DNA of 64,000 nt from Parasphingorhabdus marina DSM 22363 (GCF_900128895.1 NZ_FSQW01000001.1:992001-1056000), one strand, 5' to 3'. Shown: positions 38,048 through 46,896, numbered from the stretch's first letter. The notes: generated by a model not told the origin, from the sequence alone. Numbers and translations are program-made.

Positions 38048-38461
38048 CTAGCCGGCCAGGCTCTTGATCTTGATATTGAGCTGCCCTTCCAGACCAGCCT
38101 GGCGGTGATGCTGGATCGCCTGATATTCCGGCGATTCCACCATGTTTCGAAATGCGGAGAGTGACGGATACTGGACAAGGGCAACCATGTCCCACAATTC
38201 CTCGACTTCTCCCAGCATAAGGCCGGTCACCATGCCGGACGTCAGGGGTTTCGCGCCGACCGCCTGCAGGCAGGCTGCGACGGCCATGCCATAGCGCAAA
38301 TAGGCGTCACGTCCGGAAAGCCCGTTGTCTGACCCATCATCATATTCGGCCTTGTCTTTGAATTTGAGCAGATTGACCATGATGAACGGACCATCTTCCG
38401 CGGCTCCGAAAAATTCCTGTGCCCGCTTGGGCGACGGTTCAATCTGGTTGATGACCTGCAT
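38048..38461 (-). CDS. DUF1330-type (dimeric alpha-beta barrel) protein
   Basis: 137 residues. GPFIMVNLLKFKDKAEY, GRDAYLRYG and DMVALVQYPSLSAFRNMVESPEYQ are characteristic of DUF1330 dimeric alpha-beta barrel proteins. Function is unknown. ATG 38461 lies just after the rplKA terminator; a TTG at 38479 would fall inside the stem. It forms a two-gene unit with the GFA gene, so a promoter must overlap or follow that terminator unless read-through feeds it. Confidence 0.82.
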   Translation of the reverse strand: MQVINQIEPSPKRAQEFFGAAEDGPFIMVNLLKFKDKAEYDDGSDNGLSGRDAYLRYGMAVAACLQAVGAKPLTSGMVTGLMLGEVEELWDMVALVQYPSLSAFRNMVESPEYQAIQHHRQAGLEGQLNIKIKSLAG

Positions 38462-38472
38462 ATCGGTGTTCC

Positions 38473-38510
38473 AAAACAAAAAGAGGGCCGGAATTGCTTC
38501 CGGCCCTCTT
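38473..38510 (-). terminator. Strong terminator after rplKA
   Basis: A 13-bp perfect stem, AAGAGGGCCGGAA (38481-38493) with TTCCGGCCCTCTT (38498-38510) and a 4-nt loop, is followed on the minus strand by TTTTTGTTTTGG. It closes the rplK-rplA transcript and separates it from rplJL. Confidence 0.93.
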
Positions 38511-38538
38511 TTATCTCTGGATATGTGTCTTGGCCAGA

Positions 38539-39240
38539 TCAGGCGCCTTCGATCTCGCTGAGATCGATTTTGAGGCCCGGGCCCATGGTGCTCGAAAGTC
38601 CGACTTTCTTGACATATTTGCCCTTGGCGCCGGTGGGCTTGGCCTTGACCACTGCAGACATCAGCGCGTCGAAATTCTGGCGCAGATCAGCTTCCTTGAA
38701 GCTGGCCTTGCCGATGCCGTTATGAATGATACCGGCCTTTTCGACACGATATTCAATCTGTCCGCCCTTGGCGTCCTTGACGGCCTGGGCCACATTCGGG
38801 GTTACCGTACCGAGCTTCGGGTTCGGCATCAGGCCCTTGGGGCCCAGCACCTTGCCGAGACGGCCGACAACACCCATCATGTCCGGTGTCGCAATGACGC
38901 GGTCAAAGTTGAGATCGCCACCCTGCATGGTTTCCATCAGGTCTTCGGCGCCGACAACATCGGCTCCGGCTTCCTTCGCCTCGTCCGCTTTCGCGTCCTT
39001 GGCAAAGACGGCGACCCGGCTGTCCTTGCCGGTTCCGGCAGGCAGGCTGATCACGCCGCGGACCATCTGGTCGGCGTGACGCGGATCAACACCCAGATTG
39101 ATGGCGATATCGACAGTTTCGTCAAATTTGGATTTCGAGGCGAGATCCTTGATGATCTTGATCGCTTCGTCGATGCCGTAGAGCTTTTCGCGGTCCACGA
39201 CTTCGTTCGCGGCCTTGGCGCGTTTTGTCAGTGTAGCCAT
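38539..39240 (-). CDS. rplA: 50S ribosomal protein L1
   Basis: 233-residue large-subunit protein that binds 23S rRNA at the exit-site stalk and, in other bacteria, represses translation of its own operon. Signatures [29 protein letters not shown] and GKASF are intact. It begins one base after the rplK stop and ends 28 bp before a strong terminator, so rplKA is a closed transcript here rather than running into rplJL. Confidence 0.99.
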   Translation of the reverse strand: MATLTKRAKAANEVVDREKLYGIDEAIKIIKDLASKSKFDETVDIAINLGVDPRHADQMVRGVISLPAGTGKDSRVAVFAKDAKADEAKEAGADVVGAEDLMETMQGGDLNFDRVIATPDMMGVVGRLGKVLGPKGLMPNPKLGTVTPNVAQAVKDAKGGQIEYRVEKAGIIHNGIGKASFKEADLRQNFDALMSAVVKAKPTGAKGKYVKKVGLSSTMGPGLKIDLSEIEGA

Positions 39241-39241
39241 C

Positions 39242-39673
39242 TTATCCCTCCACCACTTCGATGCCCATCGAACGGGCGCTGCCGGCGATGATCTTGATCG
39301 CCTGATCAATGTCATTGGCGTTGAGATCTTCCATCTTGGCTTCGGCGATTTCCTTCAGCTGCGACGTCTTGATCGTACCGGCGACTTCCTTGCCCGGCTC
39401 CTGCGAGCCTTTTTTCAGCTTGGTCAGCTTCTTGATGAAGAAGCTGGCGGGCGGGCTCTTGGTTTCGAAGGTGAAGCTGCGATCGGCATAGACCGTGATC
39501 TTGGTCGGGATCGGTGCGCCTTTTTCCATCTTGTCTGTCGCCGCGTTGAACGCTTTGCAGAATTCCATGATGTTGACACCGCGCTGACCCAGTGCCGGGC
39601 CGATGGGCGGGGATGGGTTTGCAATACCGGCAGGTACTTGCAAATTGATATAGCCATCAATTTTCTTTGCCAT
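39242..39673 (-). CDS. rplK: 50S ribosomal protein L11
   Basis: 143-residue protein of the GTPase-associated centre. The N-terminal [19 protein letters not shown] loop, target region of thiopeptides, and the C-terminal rRNA-binding half ([25 protein letters not shown]) are complete. It is separated from nusG by 158 bp and is followed by rplA after a single base. Confidence 0.99.
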   Translation of the reverse strand: MAKKIDGYINLQVPAGIANPSPPIGPALGQRGVNIMEFCKAFNAATDKMEKGAPIPTKITVYADRSFTFETKSPPASFFIKKLTKLKKGSQEPGKEVAGTIKTSQLKEIAEAKMEDLNANDIDQAIKIIAGSARSMGIEVVEG

Positions 39674-39831
39674 TTGGCAGTCCTTTCATTCTGTCTCCAC
39701 CCTTGCACCAGGCTCCGGCGGATCAAATTAAGCGGTCAGACAGCAAGTTCGAAAACCTGCCTCCCGCATGGGTTGTCCGGTGGCTGAAAGCCTCCGGGGC
39801 TTATCCGGCAGCCTTGCGGCCACCAAATCTC

Positions 39832-40365
39832 TTATTTCGCGACCTCGACCTGTTCGAAGTCCAGTTCGACCGGGGTCGCGCGGCCAAAGATCGAAACCGA
39901 AACCTTGACCTTGTTCTTGTCAAAGTCGAGCTCCTCGACAATGCCATTGAAGCTGGCGAACGGGCCGTCGAGCACCTTGATCTGGTCGCCAATTTCGTAA
40001 TTGACGGTGATCCGCTGCTTCGGTGCGTTGGCGGCTTCTTCCTTGGTGTTGAGGATCCGCGCCGCTTCGGCTTCGCTGATCGCCTGTGGCTTGGACGTAC
40101 CCAGAAAGCCGGTGACCTTGGGCTGGTCTTTCACCAGGTGATAGACATCATCGGTCATCTGCAGTTTCGCGAGCACATAGCCAGGGAAGAACTTGCGTTC
40201 CGACTGCACCTTCTTGCCGCGCCGCACCTCGGTCACGGTTTCCGTCGGCACCTCGATTTCCTCGACCAGCTGCTCGAGACCCAGGCGCTTGGCATCCGCC
40301 TCAATGGCTTCCTTGACCTTGTGCTCAAAGCCCGAATAAGCGTGAATGATGTACCAGCGTGCCAT
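39832..40365 (-). CDS. nusG: Transcription termination/antitermination protein NusG
   Basis: 177-residue elongation factor binding RNA polymerase and Rho. The NGN domain ([19 protein letters not shown] at the start, [12 protein letters not shown]) and the C-terminal KOW domain ([23 protein letters not shown]) are both present. It follows secE on the same strand by 40 bp, the classic secE-nusG pair. Confidence 0.99.
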   Translation of the reverse strand: MARWYIIHAYSGFEHKVKEAIEADAKRLGLEQLVEEIEVPTETVTEVRRGKKVQSERKFFPGYVLAKLQMTDDVYHLVKDQPKVTGFLGTSKPQAISEAEAARILNTKEEAANAPKQRITVNYEIGDQIKVLDGPFASFNGIVEELDFDKNKVKVSVSIFGRATPVELDFEQVEVAK

Positions 40366-40405
40366 GCGTTAAACCCGTTCTTCCAATATCTGTCTGTTCC
40401 GTGGC

Positions 40406-40600
40406 TCAGGCCAGGGACAGAAGCCAGCCGACAATTCCGTTGAACACCGAATCGATGCCCAGGAAAAACAGACCCAGGATGGTGGTCATGATCAGCACCA
40501 TGATCGCGGTGCGGACGGTGTCGGGCCATGTCGGCCAGACAACCTTGCTGCTCTCGGTGCGGACCTGCCGCACAAATTCTCCTGGATTGACTTTTGCCAT
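40406..40600 (-). CDS. secE: Preprotein translocase subunit SecE
   Basis: 64-residue short SecE with a single C-terminal membrane segment (about residues 32-62), the form found in most bacteria outside the enterics. VNPGEFVRQVRTESSKVVWPTW is the conserved amphipathic part that clamps SecY. The start at ATG 40600 is set by the family; the frame continues open upstream to 40834 without similarity. tRNA-Trp, its usual upstream neighbour, lies 7 kb away. Confidence 0.97.
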   Translation of the reverse strand: MAKVNPGEFVRQVRTESSKVVWPTWPDTVRTAIMVLIMTTILGLFFLGIDSVFNGIVGWLLSLA

Positions 40601-40766
40601 GCTGTGTTTCCAAAAATTCGTTTTTCCGTCTGTCCGGCATAAACTCCGGGTATCAGTCGCTGGACTGTGATCGGATATATGCATGATTCTGGAAAGAACC
40701 AGCCCTTTACGCCGTGATTCCCGGATAGGCAAGGGGGGATCGGGATTTTTGCACCACGAAAAAGGA

Positions 40767-41207
40767 TCAGGAAGCCGTGTTGTTCTCCGCTTTTTCGAGC
40801 GCCTCCCGGATGCTGTTCCAGATTTGCACTTCATGCTTCACAAATCGCCACTCGCCCTCTCGCCTTTCCAATGTGCTGCGATAGAGCCCGCGCAGCTGGA
40901 TCGGTTTGCCCTTCCGCCCCGCATGTCCGTCTGCGTCATAATAGGCTTCGGCATGGGCCTGATCACCATCCACAGTAATGGCTGGCGTATAGAGACAATG
41001 CCGGAGCCCCTGGACCGGATCACGCATCTTGGCGATCCATTTGGCGAAACCGACCCGCGCTTCCTCCACGCCTTCATGGATATTGCCACCAAAGTTCAGA
41101 TAACAATCCTCCCAGAAAAAGGCCGCGATATCTTCGGCCGTCCCGCGATCTACCGCAAAGCAATATTCGGCGTAGAGATTCTGAATCTGTTGCTGGTCTG
41201 TCGGCAT
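40767..41207 (-). CDS. NTF2/SnoaL-like fold protein
   Basis: 146 residues with the nuclear transport factor 2-like pattern of bacterial SnoaL_4 proteins: QNLYAEYCFAVDRGTAEDIAAFF, then a barrel ending in GLYRSTLERREGEWRFVKHEV. Members are small-molecule isomerases, hydratases or ring-hydroxylating dioxygenase beta-like proteins; no catalytic set can be assigned. ATG 41207 is preferred; ATG 41231 is an alternative. It is third in the co-oriented run PhyH-caspase-NTF2, 58 bp after the caspase stop. Confidence 0.8.
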   Translation of the reverse strand: MPTDQQQIQNLYAEYCFAVDRGTAEDIAAFFWEDCYLNFGGNIHEGVEEARVGFAKWIAKMRDPVQGLRHCLYTPAITVDGDQAHAEAYYDADGHAGRKGKPIQLRGLYRSTLERREGEWRFVKHEVQIWNSIREALEKAENNTAS

Positions 41208-41265
41208 GAGACTTCTTTCATCTTTTTTCATCTTTGCGAAAAGGGCGGGAAGGCGAACAATCGGG

Positions 41266-42924
41266 CTAGACTGTATCAATCAGCACGACATCCTGTGTCG
41301 GCTTTTCGCAGAACAGCATCGGGCTTTGATAGCGATCGGTCAGATCTTCCACTTCTCTGCGAATATAATTGGCAAACTGCTCCACTGTCAGTCCGGGCTG
41401 GCCGAGCGCGTTGGTGAGGGCGATGGCAAAGGGGCTGCGTTGCTGACCGGGTGCGGCATCCATGGCAAATTGATAATAGCTCGCGGCAAACAGGACCGAA
41501 CATTGCGGATAGTTGCCGGGACCTTCGCCTTGCCCCAAGGCCCGTATGTTATCGAGTACGCCCGTGATCCTGTTGCTCAGGACATCCGGTGACAATCCGA
41601 AGCGGGTCTGCCATCCGGACTGGAGCTGGGCATCTTCGAGGCAAAAGTCGCAAAGCAGGTGCACATTCTTCATGTCAAAAGCATCGAGAATTTCGCCCAT
41701 CGCTACCATGGTGAGATCATCATTTCTTTTGCTCTGCTTGAGATTGATCGCCAGCCCGCGCGTGCCGGCTTCCCCTTTTTTCTGGCTGGCCGCGGCCGAA
41801 CTGCCTTGCAGAAACAGCCATGCTCCGCGATCAATCAGTCCGCCCATTCCGGCGAGATAGACAAAATTGCGCTCATGGCCACGGCTGGCCATTTCCTTGC
41901 AGGAAGCCAGCAACTCCCCGCGCGACGGATCGAGCAGGGTGGTGACATTCGCCCCCAGTTCCTCAAAGTCGGCCGTCAGCCTTTGGGCATCGGAATGCGG
42001 CGTCGCCAGACTCACAAGGCTGGAAAACTCGTCATATTTCTCGATCCCGACAACCAGAACACCGGTATCCGCCAGCCCCGCTTTCCGGTTTTGCCTCTTG
42101 CGACGGGCCGGTGCCTTTTTGGCATCCAGCCGGACGTCGCGCCCCGCCTGATCATAGATGGCCGGGCATTGATTGCGGCCAATGGATTGCGCGTCGGCGA
42201 GCACCGCTTCGCGGGTGGATTTGATGACATCGTCAATCAGCACATCTGGCGCCATCTGGTCGATCAGGTGCCGGACGAACAATCCATTGGGATGCTTGTC
42301 CTCATCACCGAGATGATCAATGGCATATTGCCCGGCACCGGCGGAGTAGGTGACATAGAAGCCGCCCGGTGCGTTGGTGGATGCGAATCCGTTGGCGCGA
42401 CCATTGAGCTGGATCTCCAGCGGCTCGTCACGGCAGGCATCGAGGATGACAATCGCCTGTCGCGGTCTGGTGCTGGCGATCTGATCCAGCAGATAGCCGG
42501 TCTGTACGGACGACTCCAACAGGGCATCACCGTCTTTCGCGACATCGGCAGGCAGGATGAAGTTGGTTCCAGCTGACTGGATGCCATGGGCTGCCATATA
42601 GATGAAGACAGCGCTATTCGGTTCCAGGTTTGAATAGAATGTGTCGAAACTGCGGAACAATCCGTCGGCATCGACATTTTCCGCCAGCTGCACCTGATAG
42701 CCGAAGGATTCGACCTTCGCGGCTATCGACCGGGCATCGGCGACGGCGCGTTCCAGCGGACGGATGTGCTGATATTTGTCCACGCCAACGACAAAGGCTG
42801 CCAGTTTGGTTGCGGCGGGGCTGGCAAGGAGCCCGGAATGGGCCCATCCGCCGGCGAGGCCGGTGACGGCCGCACCGGAAATAAAATTCCGACGGTCAAT
42901 CGGGAATGGCGGCACGAGCGACAT
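41266..42924 (-). CDS. Tat-exported caspase-family protein with tandem active and pseudo-caspase domains
   Basis: 552 residues. The N-terminus DRRNFISGAAVTGLAGG is a twin-arginine-type signal, so export in folded form is likely. Domain 1 (about 40-250) is a C14-type caspase fold with the dyad His113 (YMAAHGIQ) and Cys164 (ILDACRDEP). Domain 2 (about 288-545) repeats the fold (GVLVVGIEKYDEF) but has Met360 where the histidine should be (YLAGMGGLID) and a misplaced-looking Cys428 (LCDFCLED). Bacterial orthocaspases cleave after Arg/Lys; the target here is unknown. It starts 3 bp after the PhyH stop. Confidence 0.85.
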   Translation of the reverse strand: MSLVPPFPIDRRNFISGAAVTGLAGGWAHSGLLASPAATKLAAFVVGVDKYQHIRPLERAVADARSIAAKVESFGYQVQLAENVDADGLFRSFDTFYSNLEPNSAVFIYMAAHGIQSAGTNFILPADVAKDGDALLESSVQTGYLLDQIASTRPRQAIVILDACRDEPLEIQLNGRANGFASTNAPGGFYVTYSAGAGQYAIDHLGDEDKHPNGLFVRHLIDQMAPDVLIDDVIKSTREAVLADAQSIGRNQCPAIYDQAGRDVRLDAKKAPARRKRQNRKAGLADTGVLVVGIEKYDEFSSLVSLATPHSDAQRLTADFEELGANVTTLLDPSRGELLASCKEMASRGHERNFVYLAGMGGLIDRGAWLFLQGSSAAASQKKGEAGTRGLAINLKQSKRNDDLTMVAMGEILDAFDMKNVHLLCDFCLEDAQLQSGWQTRFGLSPDVLSNRITGVLDNIRALGQGEGPGNYPQCSVLFAASYYQFAMDAAPGQQRSPFAIALTNALGQPGLTVEQFANYIRREVEDLTDRYQSPMLFCEKPTQDVVLIDTV

Positions 42925-42927
42925 GGC

Positions 42928-43806
42928 TCATGGGTTTAGCACCTTCGACGGATGCATGCCATCGACATATCCCATGAAGGGCAGGTGGATATTGTAACCC
43001 AGCAGCTCCTGCACACGCTTTGGAAATTTGGCCACTTTCCCGGGAGGTACGGCCAGCAATTGCTGTTCGAGCGGGCGGCACCAGCCCTTGCAGAACTGGG
43101 GTGTGACGATCAGCCGCGGCGCATCGGAGTCATTGCCGCCGCCGCGATGCCATAATGTGCCCTTGGCGATCATCAGCGAACCAGCCGGCATGGTCGCCTT
43201 GATCGCCTGCCGGTGATCGCCGCGGCTTTCGCCATTACCGTCGATGCGTCCGGTGACAAAATCATCGGCGCTGTTGGCACCGTCGGGCTGTTCGTCACCC
43301 CATTTATGACTTCCCGGGATGATCTCTGTCGCGCCATTGTCCTCGGTCGTGTCGGTGATCGACCAGAATGTCGACATGCTCAGCGGTTCGCGCGGGCGCG
43401 CCAGGCCGCAATGGCTGTCATCAAAATGCCAGGGCTGCGCCGTCTCGCCGGGATGCAGGTTAATCGCGAGACTGGCATAGAGAAGCACGCTGGTTCCCAG
43501 TTCGCGTTCGGCAAAAGCCAGTTGCAGCGGATGGGCAATCAGGTCCGCGAAGACCGGATCCTTGTCGAGCATCGCGTAGATGCGGTTGGAATTCGACCCT
43601 TCGAAATTGTTGCGCCCGCGAATGTCGGCGTCAATCCACGGCCTGAGCGCCGCGCGCTGGGCCTCCAATTCCTCTGGCGTGAGCACATTCTCGAATATTA
43701 CATACCCCTCTTCCTGGAACTGGGTCCAGCAGTCCTCAAAGCTGCGCCCGCCAAGCCAGGGCGTCAGATCGACATTGGTCGGTTCAATCGTGCTCGCGAC
43801 ATTCAT
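42928..43806 (-). CDS. Phytanoyl-CoA dioxygenase (PhyH) family protein
   Basis: 292-residue Fe(II)/2-oxoglutarate-dependent oxygenase. The facial triad is visible as HFD (QPWHFDDSH near residue 127) and a distal His in TLWHRGGGND near residue 222; the 2-oxoglutarate-binding Arg would be in APRLIVTPQF. The substrate is unknown; relatives hydroxylate fatty acids, ectoine or natural products. It is divergent from a TetR gene across a 120-bp gap with a perfect palindrome, and is followed at once by the caspase gene, so it heads a probable regulated operon. Confidence 0.9.
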   Translation of the reverse strand: MNVASTIEPTNVDLTPWLGGRSFEDCWTQFQEEGYVIFENVLTPEELEAQRAALRPWIDADIRGRNNFEGSNSNRIYAMLDKDPVFADLIAHPLQLAFAERELGTSVLLYASLAINLHPGETAQPWHFDDSHCGLARPREPLSMSTFWSITDTTEDNGATEIIPGSHKWGDEQPDGANSADDFVTGRIDGNGESRGDHRQAIKATMPAGSLMIAKGTLWHRGGGNDSDAPRLIVTPQFCKGWCRPLEQQLLAVPPGKVAKFPKRVQELLGYNIHLPFMGYVDGMHPSKVLNP

Positions 43807-43853
43807 TGGTTTCTCTCCGTGATTCGGTTCTTGGCAGAATTTTTATCTGCAAA

Positions 43854-43873
43854 TTGAATTGAATTCAATTCAA
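43854..43873. promoter_or_regulatory. Perfect 20-bp palindrome, candidate TetR operator
   Basis: TTGAATTGAATTCAATTCAA is identical to its reverse complement. It lies between the divergent PhyH and TetR genes, about 50 bp from each start codon. Its size and position are those of a TetR dimer operator. Confidence 0.75.
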
Positions 43874-43926
43874 AAAATGGATAGAAGCTGAAACAGGCTG
43901 AAATACTGATTTCTGGAGGACGGAAA

Positions 43927-44544
43927 GTGAGTGAGAGGACGCGGAACCCTCAGGGCAAGCCGGGGCGTTCGGACAAAAAGGTTATTCGCGCCGCCAGGAT
44001 CATTGCCGCGGCCGAACGGATATTGATTACAGGCAAGGGCGAACTGGAAATGGGGCAGGTGGCCGAAAAGGCCGGCGTTTCTGTCGGGCTGGCCTATCAT
44101 TATTTTGGATCCAAGTCGGGCATGCTGGGTGCGATCATCGATGCCTTTTACGATCGCTACAACCATGTGGTGAACCAGTATCTGGATCCCGATATCCAGT
44201 GGGCGGTCCGCGAGAAGCAACGGCTGCACGCGGCGGTCAACTTTCTCTACAACGACCCGATGGCCCCGATCATTCTTGGCCGGATGGCTGGCTCAAACCA
44301 GGTCGCTGCGATAGAGGCCGCGCGCCAGGAAGAAATGATCGAAATGGCCATCCGCAACATCAAATCGGGCATCCGGCGACAGCATATCGGTGCCCATATC
44401 GACCCGCAAATCGCCGGCGCCGCGATTGTCGGCGCGATGCGTCAAAGCCTGATGCATGCCATGAAAATGGAACCGCGGCCATCTGCCAAGGTACTGACGC
44501 ATCAGATCTGGGGGCTGATCGCCGGAGCGCTGGATTTGCGGTGA
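43927..44544 (+). CDS. TetR-family regulator divergent from PhyH-caspase
   Basis: 205 residues; the DNA-binding domain is near the N-terminus (MGQVAEKAGVSVGLAYHYFGSKSGML, about residues 41-65 in pieces) and the rest is a helical ligand domain. The start is GTG 43927, seven bases after GGAGG. The ligand is not deducible; acyl-CoA-sensing regulators commonly sit beside lipid oxygenases. It most likely represses the PhyH-caspase-NTF2 unit and itself through the palindrome at 43854-43873. Confidence 0.92.
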   Translation: MSERTRNPQGKPGRSDKKVIRAARIIAAAERILITGKGELEMGQVAEKAGVSVGLAYHYFGSKSGMLGAIIDAFYDRYNHVVNQYLDPDIQWAVREKQRLHAAVNFLYNDPMAPIILGRMAGSNQVAAIEAARQEEMIEMAIRNIKSGIRRQHIGAHIDPQIAGAAIVGAMRQSLMHAMKMEPRPSAKVLTHQIWGLIAGALDLR

Positions 44545-44726
44545 GGGGGTAGGAGGTTGGTTGCATCCCGAAAGCAGACATCAGGGATTTGTGCTATCCT
44601 GTCCTCATCTCGTCTAACTCACTATACTCATCTGCTAACTTTACGCCGGGGGGATTCTGAGCGGTCAGCAAAAGTACCTCCAGCAACACTTAACAGATCG
44701 ATAGTAAGATCATCATCAATGCAAGA

Positions 44727-44745
44727 TATATGCGCCACGCACATT
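44727..44745. promoter_or_regulatory. Islet palindrome, site A
   Basis: TATATGCG-CCA-CGCACATT: core TATGC-N5-GCACA, one base off the consensus TATGC-N5-GCATA. It is centred 31 bp (three helical turns) upstream of site B, before the SnoaL-GNAT genes. Confidence 0.6.
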
Positions 44746-44757
44746 TTTGGATTGCTA

Positions 44758-44776
44758 TATATGCGTCGCGCATATA
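44758..44776. promoter_or_regulatory. Islet palindrome, site B
   Basis: TATATGCG-TCG-CGCATATA is a perfect 8-3-8 dyad, 38 bp before the SnoaL-like start codon. A TATAAG sequence (44773-44778) that could serve as -10 box overlaps its right arm, so a bound repressor would block the promoter. Confidence 0.72.
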
Positions 44777-44814
44777 AGTTGTTGCAGTACTCAACGACTG
44801 CCACGGAGAGCAAT

Positions 44815-45213
44815 ATGACCGACACAAACCTCACCCCTGAACAGCAAGATTTCTATGAGCGTTTCAAATCGTTCTGGACCAAACCTTCTGGCGCCCGAGT
44901 GCCCGAAGTGATTGCGCCTGACGCGAAAATTCATTTCACTGGCGCAGGAATAATGTCCGGTACCACCTATGCAGAATGGATGACCGAGACATTGGCCACG
45001 ATGGAGGACATGACGGTGACTCCGCTCGACTGCGCCGGGAATGGAGAGATGTTATACATTGCTTGGGAAACGTCAGCCATGATCCATGGGGAGCGACGTA
45101 CCTATCGGGGCGTAGATCGTTTCCGCCTTAAAGATGGAATGGCGATAGAAGAGCATGTGATTTTCGATTCAGCAGTGCTCACACCCGAGGGGCGAGGCGG
45201 TATTGAGCAGTGA
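44815..45213 (+). CDS. SnoaL-like (NTF2-fold) protein
   Basis: 132 residues. FYERFKSFWTKPSGARVPEVIAPDAKIHFTG and the FRLKDGMAIEEHVIFD end are typical of SnoaL-like polyketide cyclase / NTF2-fold proteins with unassigned small-molecule roles. GGAGAG before ATG 44815 sets the start; the upstream open frame to 44557 crosses two operator-like palindromes and is not coding. It is first in a pair with the GNAT gene and lies in a stretch visibly richer in A+T than its surroundings. Confidence 0.82.
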   Translation: MTDTNLTPEQQDFYERFKSFWTKPSGARVPEVIAPDAKIHFTGAGIMSGTTYAEWMTETLATMEDMTVTPLDCAGNGEMLYIAWETSAMIHGERRTYRGVDRFRLKDGMAIEEHVIFDSAVLTPEGRGGIEQ

Positions 45214-45237
45214 CTATCAACCGATTGACACCATCTC

Positions 45238-45804
45238 GTGACCGACTTTAACACCAAACCGCTCAACGAAACCACTTGGCTGGATTTCGCGCGACTTGTC
45301 GAAGCGAACAACGGCGTCTGGGGTGGGTGCTGGTGTATGTGGTATCACGGAAAGGGTGCAAGTGCAGACGATGCAGCTGAAAAGCGCAAGGCGAAGGAAT
45401 GTCTTGTTCGCCAAGGCCGAGCGCATGCCGCGCTTGTATATGAAAGCGGGGATTGCGTGGGGTGGTGTCAATTTGGATCGCCAAATGAGCTCCCGCGAAT
45501 CCACAACCAGCGTGCCTATCAAAAGACCGATCCGGTATTACCCGACTGGCGGATCACCTGTTTTTTCTCTGGTAAGGGACATCGCGGAAACGGCGTTGCT
45601 TCGGTAGCGCTGGAAGGTGCAATCGAAGAAATTCGAAAGCTTGGCGGTGGAATTATCGAGGCTTATCCGGAGGATATTGAGGGTAGGAAGGCATCGTCAG
45701 CCTTTCTCTTTAATGGTGCTTTGCATATGTTTGAGCGACAAGGTTTCGAAAGATCACGGCAGATTGGAAAGCATAAATGGGTGGTGGTAAAAACCATCAC
45801 ATGA
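45238..45804 (+). CDS. GNAT-family N-acetyltransferase
   Basis: 188 residues with the acetyl-CoA-binding motif HRGNGVASVALEGAIEEI (about 118-136) and a C-terminal FERQGFE. The N-terminal VWGGCWCMWYHG segment is typical of a GNAT subgroup with unknown substrates. The start is GTG 45238, 24 bp after the SnoaL-like stop; no good ribosome site is visible, so coupling to the upstream gene is possible. Convergent with the alkyltransferase gene. Confidence 0.88.
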   Translation: MTDFNTKPLNETTWLDFARLVEANNGVWGGCWCMWYHGKGASADDAAEKRKAKECLVRQGRAHAALVYESGDCVGWCQFGSPNELPRIHNQRAYQKTDPVLPDWRITCFFSGKGHRGNGVASVALEGAIEEIRKLGGGIIEAYPEDIEGRKASSAFLFNGALHMFERQGFERSRQIGKHKWVVVKTIT

Positions 45805-45821
45805 TCAACAGCATTTGAAAA

Positions 45822-46397
45822 TCAATCCTGCGGCTTAGTCGCGAGTGGAAGATCATCAAACAAAGATGGCGGATCGGCAATTTGCGCCCCTTCAATTGAG
45901 AGCATCTTGAGTTTGGTTTCAATTCCGCCGGGTGCTGAAAAACCTATAAGTTTGCCGTTTGCGCCAACTACGCGGTGGCAAGGAATGATAATTGGGAATG
46001 GGTTACGTCCCAGGGCCTGACCAACCCTTTGTGCGTATAGTTTGTCGCCAAGCTGCAAGGCAACATCGCCGTAAGTAAGCGTCTCGCCAACCGGAACTGT
46101 CCGAGTGACGGAGTAGACCTCCATTGAGAATGGATCGATTCCATGAAAGTCGCAGGTGATAAATGATAAGTCTGCTTTTTCACCTTCGAGCAGCGCAGAC
46201 ATTGCTTGAATGGCGAGCTCTATAGCGGCTATCGGCTGGCCCTTTTTCGCTCCTGTTCGCTCAAATAGGCGCGCTTCTGTCGCAACGGGCGTCTTCTCCG
46301 GCAAAACGGTGGCAACGACCGTATCGCCACGCCATGCGATGCCGCAGTCGCCGACCGCCGTCGGGAAAAGAGTAAACTGCACTGTTTCCAAGACCAT
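45822..46397 (-). CDS. ogt: Methylated-DNA-[protein]-cysteine S-methyltransferase
   Basis: 191-residue suicide repair protein that takes the alkyl group from O6-alkylguanine onto its cysteine. The active-site motif IPCHRVVGANGKLIGFSAPGG contains the acceptor Cys, and the helix-turn-helix YAQRVGQALGRNPFP precedes it. The N-terminal domain is the degenerate RNase-H-like fold usual for Ogt. ATG 46397 is chosen over a TTG one codon upstream. No Ada-type activator is present. It lies within the AT-richer islet. Confidence 0.92.
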   Translation of the reverse strand: MVLETVQFTLFPTAVGDCGIAWRGDTVVATVLPEKTPVATEARLFERTGAKKGQPIAAIELAIQAMSALLEGEKADLSFITCDFHGIDPFSMEVYSVTRTVPVGETLTYGDVALQLGDKLYAQRVGQALGRNPFPIIIPCHRVVGANGKLIGFSAPGGIETKLKMLSIEGAQIADPPSLFDDLPLATKPQD

Positions 46398-46575
46398 CAA
46401 TCCTCAAGAATGATATTAAAGTCTACAGCAGTTGTCTGGTCAATAAGTACGAATGCGCCCCTATATTGTATTTCCTGCGCGGCGTCATGCATTGTTGTGA
46501 TCACGCAGGTGTAGCAAGAAGTTGCGAGGCTGATGCGCTTAGCGCCAGCATTGGCAAGGTTGGTTTAAGAACGGC

Positions 46576-46896
46576 TCACCGGGCCTTGTCGTTGCATTTT
46601 GCGAGTTTGTCAGCATCGAATGAAGCATCGCGAAAGCTAAACTTTTCGAGTTTACCGACTTCACGAACCAATCGCACGCAAACATGACGAGCGGAACTGT
46701 GAGATTTTTTTGCAAGGCATTCACCATTGGTGCAACGCCAGACAGTTTCCCTCGCAATTATGGTATCACTGATTGGTTCCATTGCTGTCGCTCGATAATC
46801 CGGTGTCTTATCTTTCGCGTGAGCCGATACTGCACTTATCGCGCCCAAGCCAATAATGGCAGTTATCAGGAAGGTACGATTCCATTCGTGGGTCAT
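46576..46896 (-). CDS. CC_3452-type small secreted protein
   Basis: 106 residues: a signal peptide (cleavage near SAHA-KD), then DTIIARETVWRCTNGECLAKKS, VCVRLVREVGKLEKFSF and DADKLAKCN with four cysteines. The pattern matches the CC_3452 family known in Caulobacter and sphingomonads, whose function is unknown. AGAGGAATTGTC precedes ATG 46896. A good promoter lies 45-75 bp upstream and carries palindrome site C inside its spacer, so it is probably controlled together with the divergent MarR gene. Confidence 0.83.
   Translation of the reverse strand: MTHEWNRTFLITAIIGLGAISAVSAHAKDKTPDYRATAMEPISDTIIARETVWRCTNGECLAKKSHSSARHVCVRLVREVGKLEKFSFRDASFDADKLAKCNDKAR

Noticed and set aside
40734-40757. 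Hairpin CCCGGAT...ATCGGG followed by ATTTTTG before secE
   Set aside because: The T run lies on the plus strand, where no gene ends, and the stem has a bulge; it does not separate the NTF2-like gene from secE.
44557-44814. N-terminal extension of the SnoaL-like protein starting at 44557
   Set aside because: It would run through the two operator-like palindromes and has no family similarity; GGAGAG before 44815 marks the real start.
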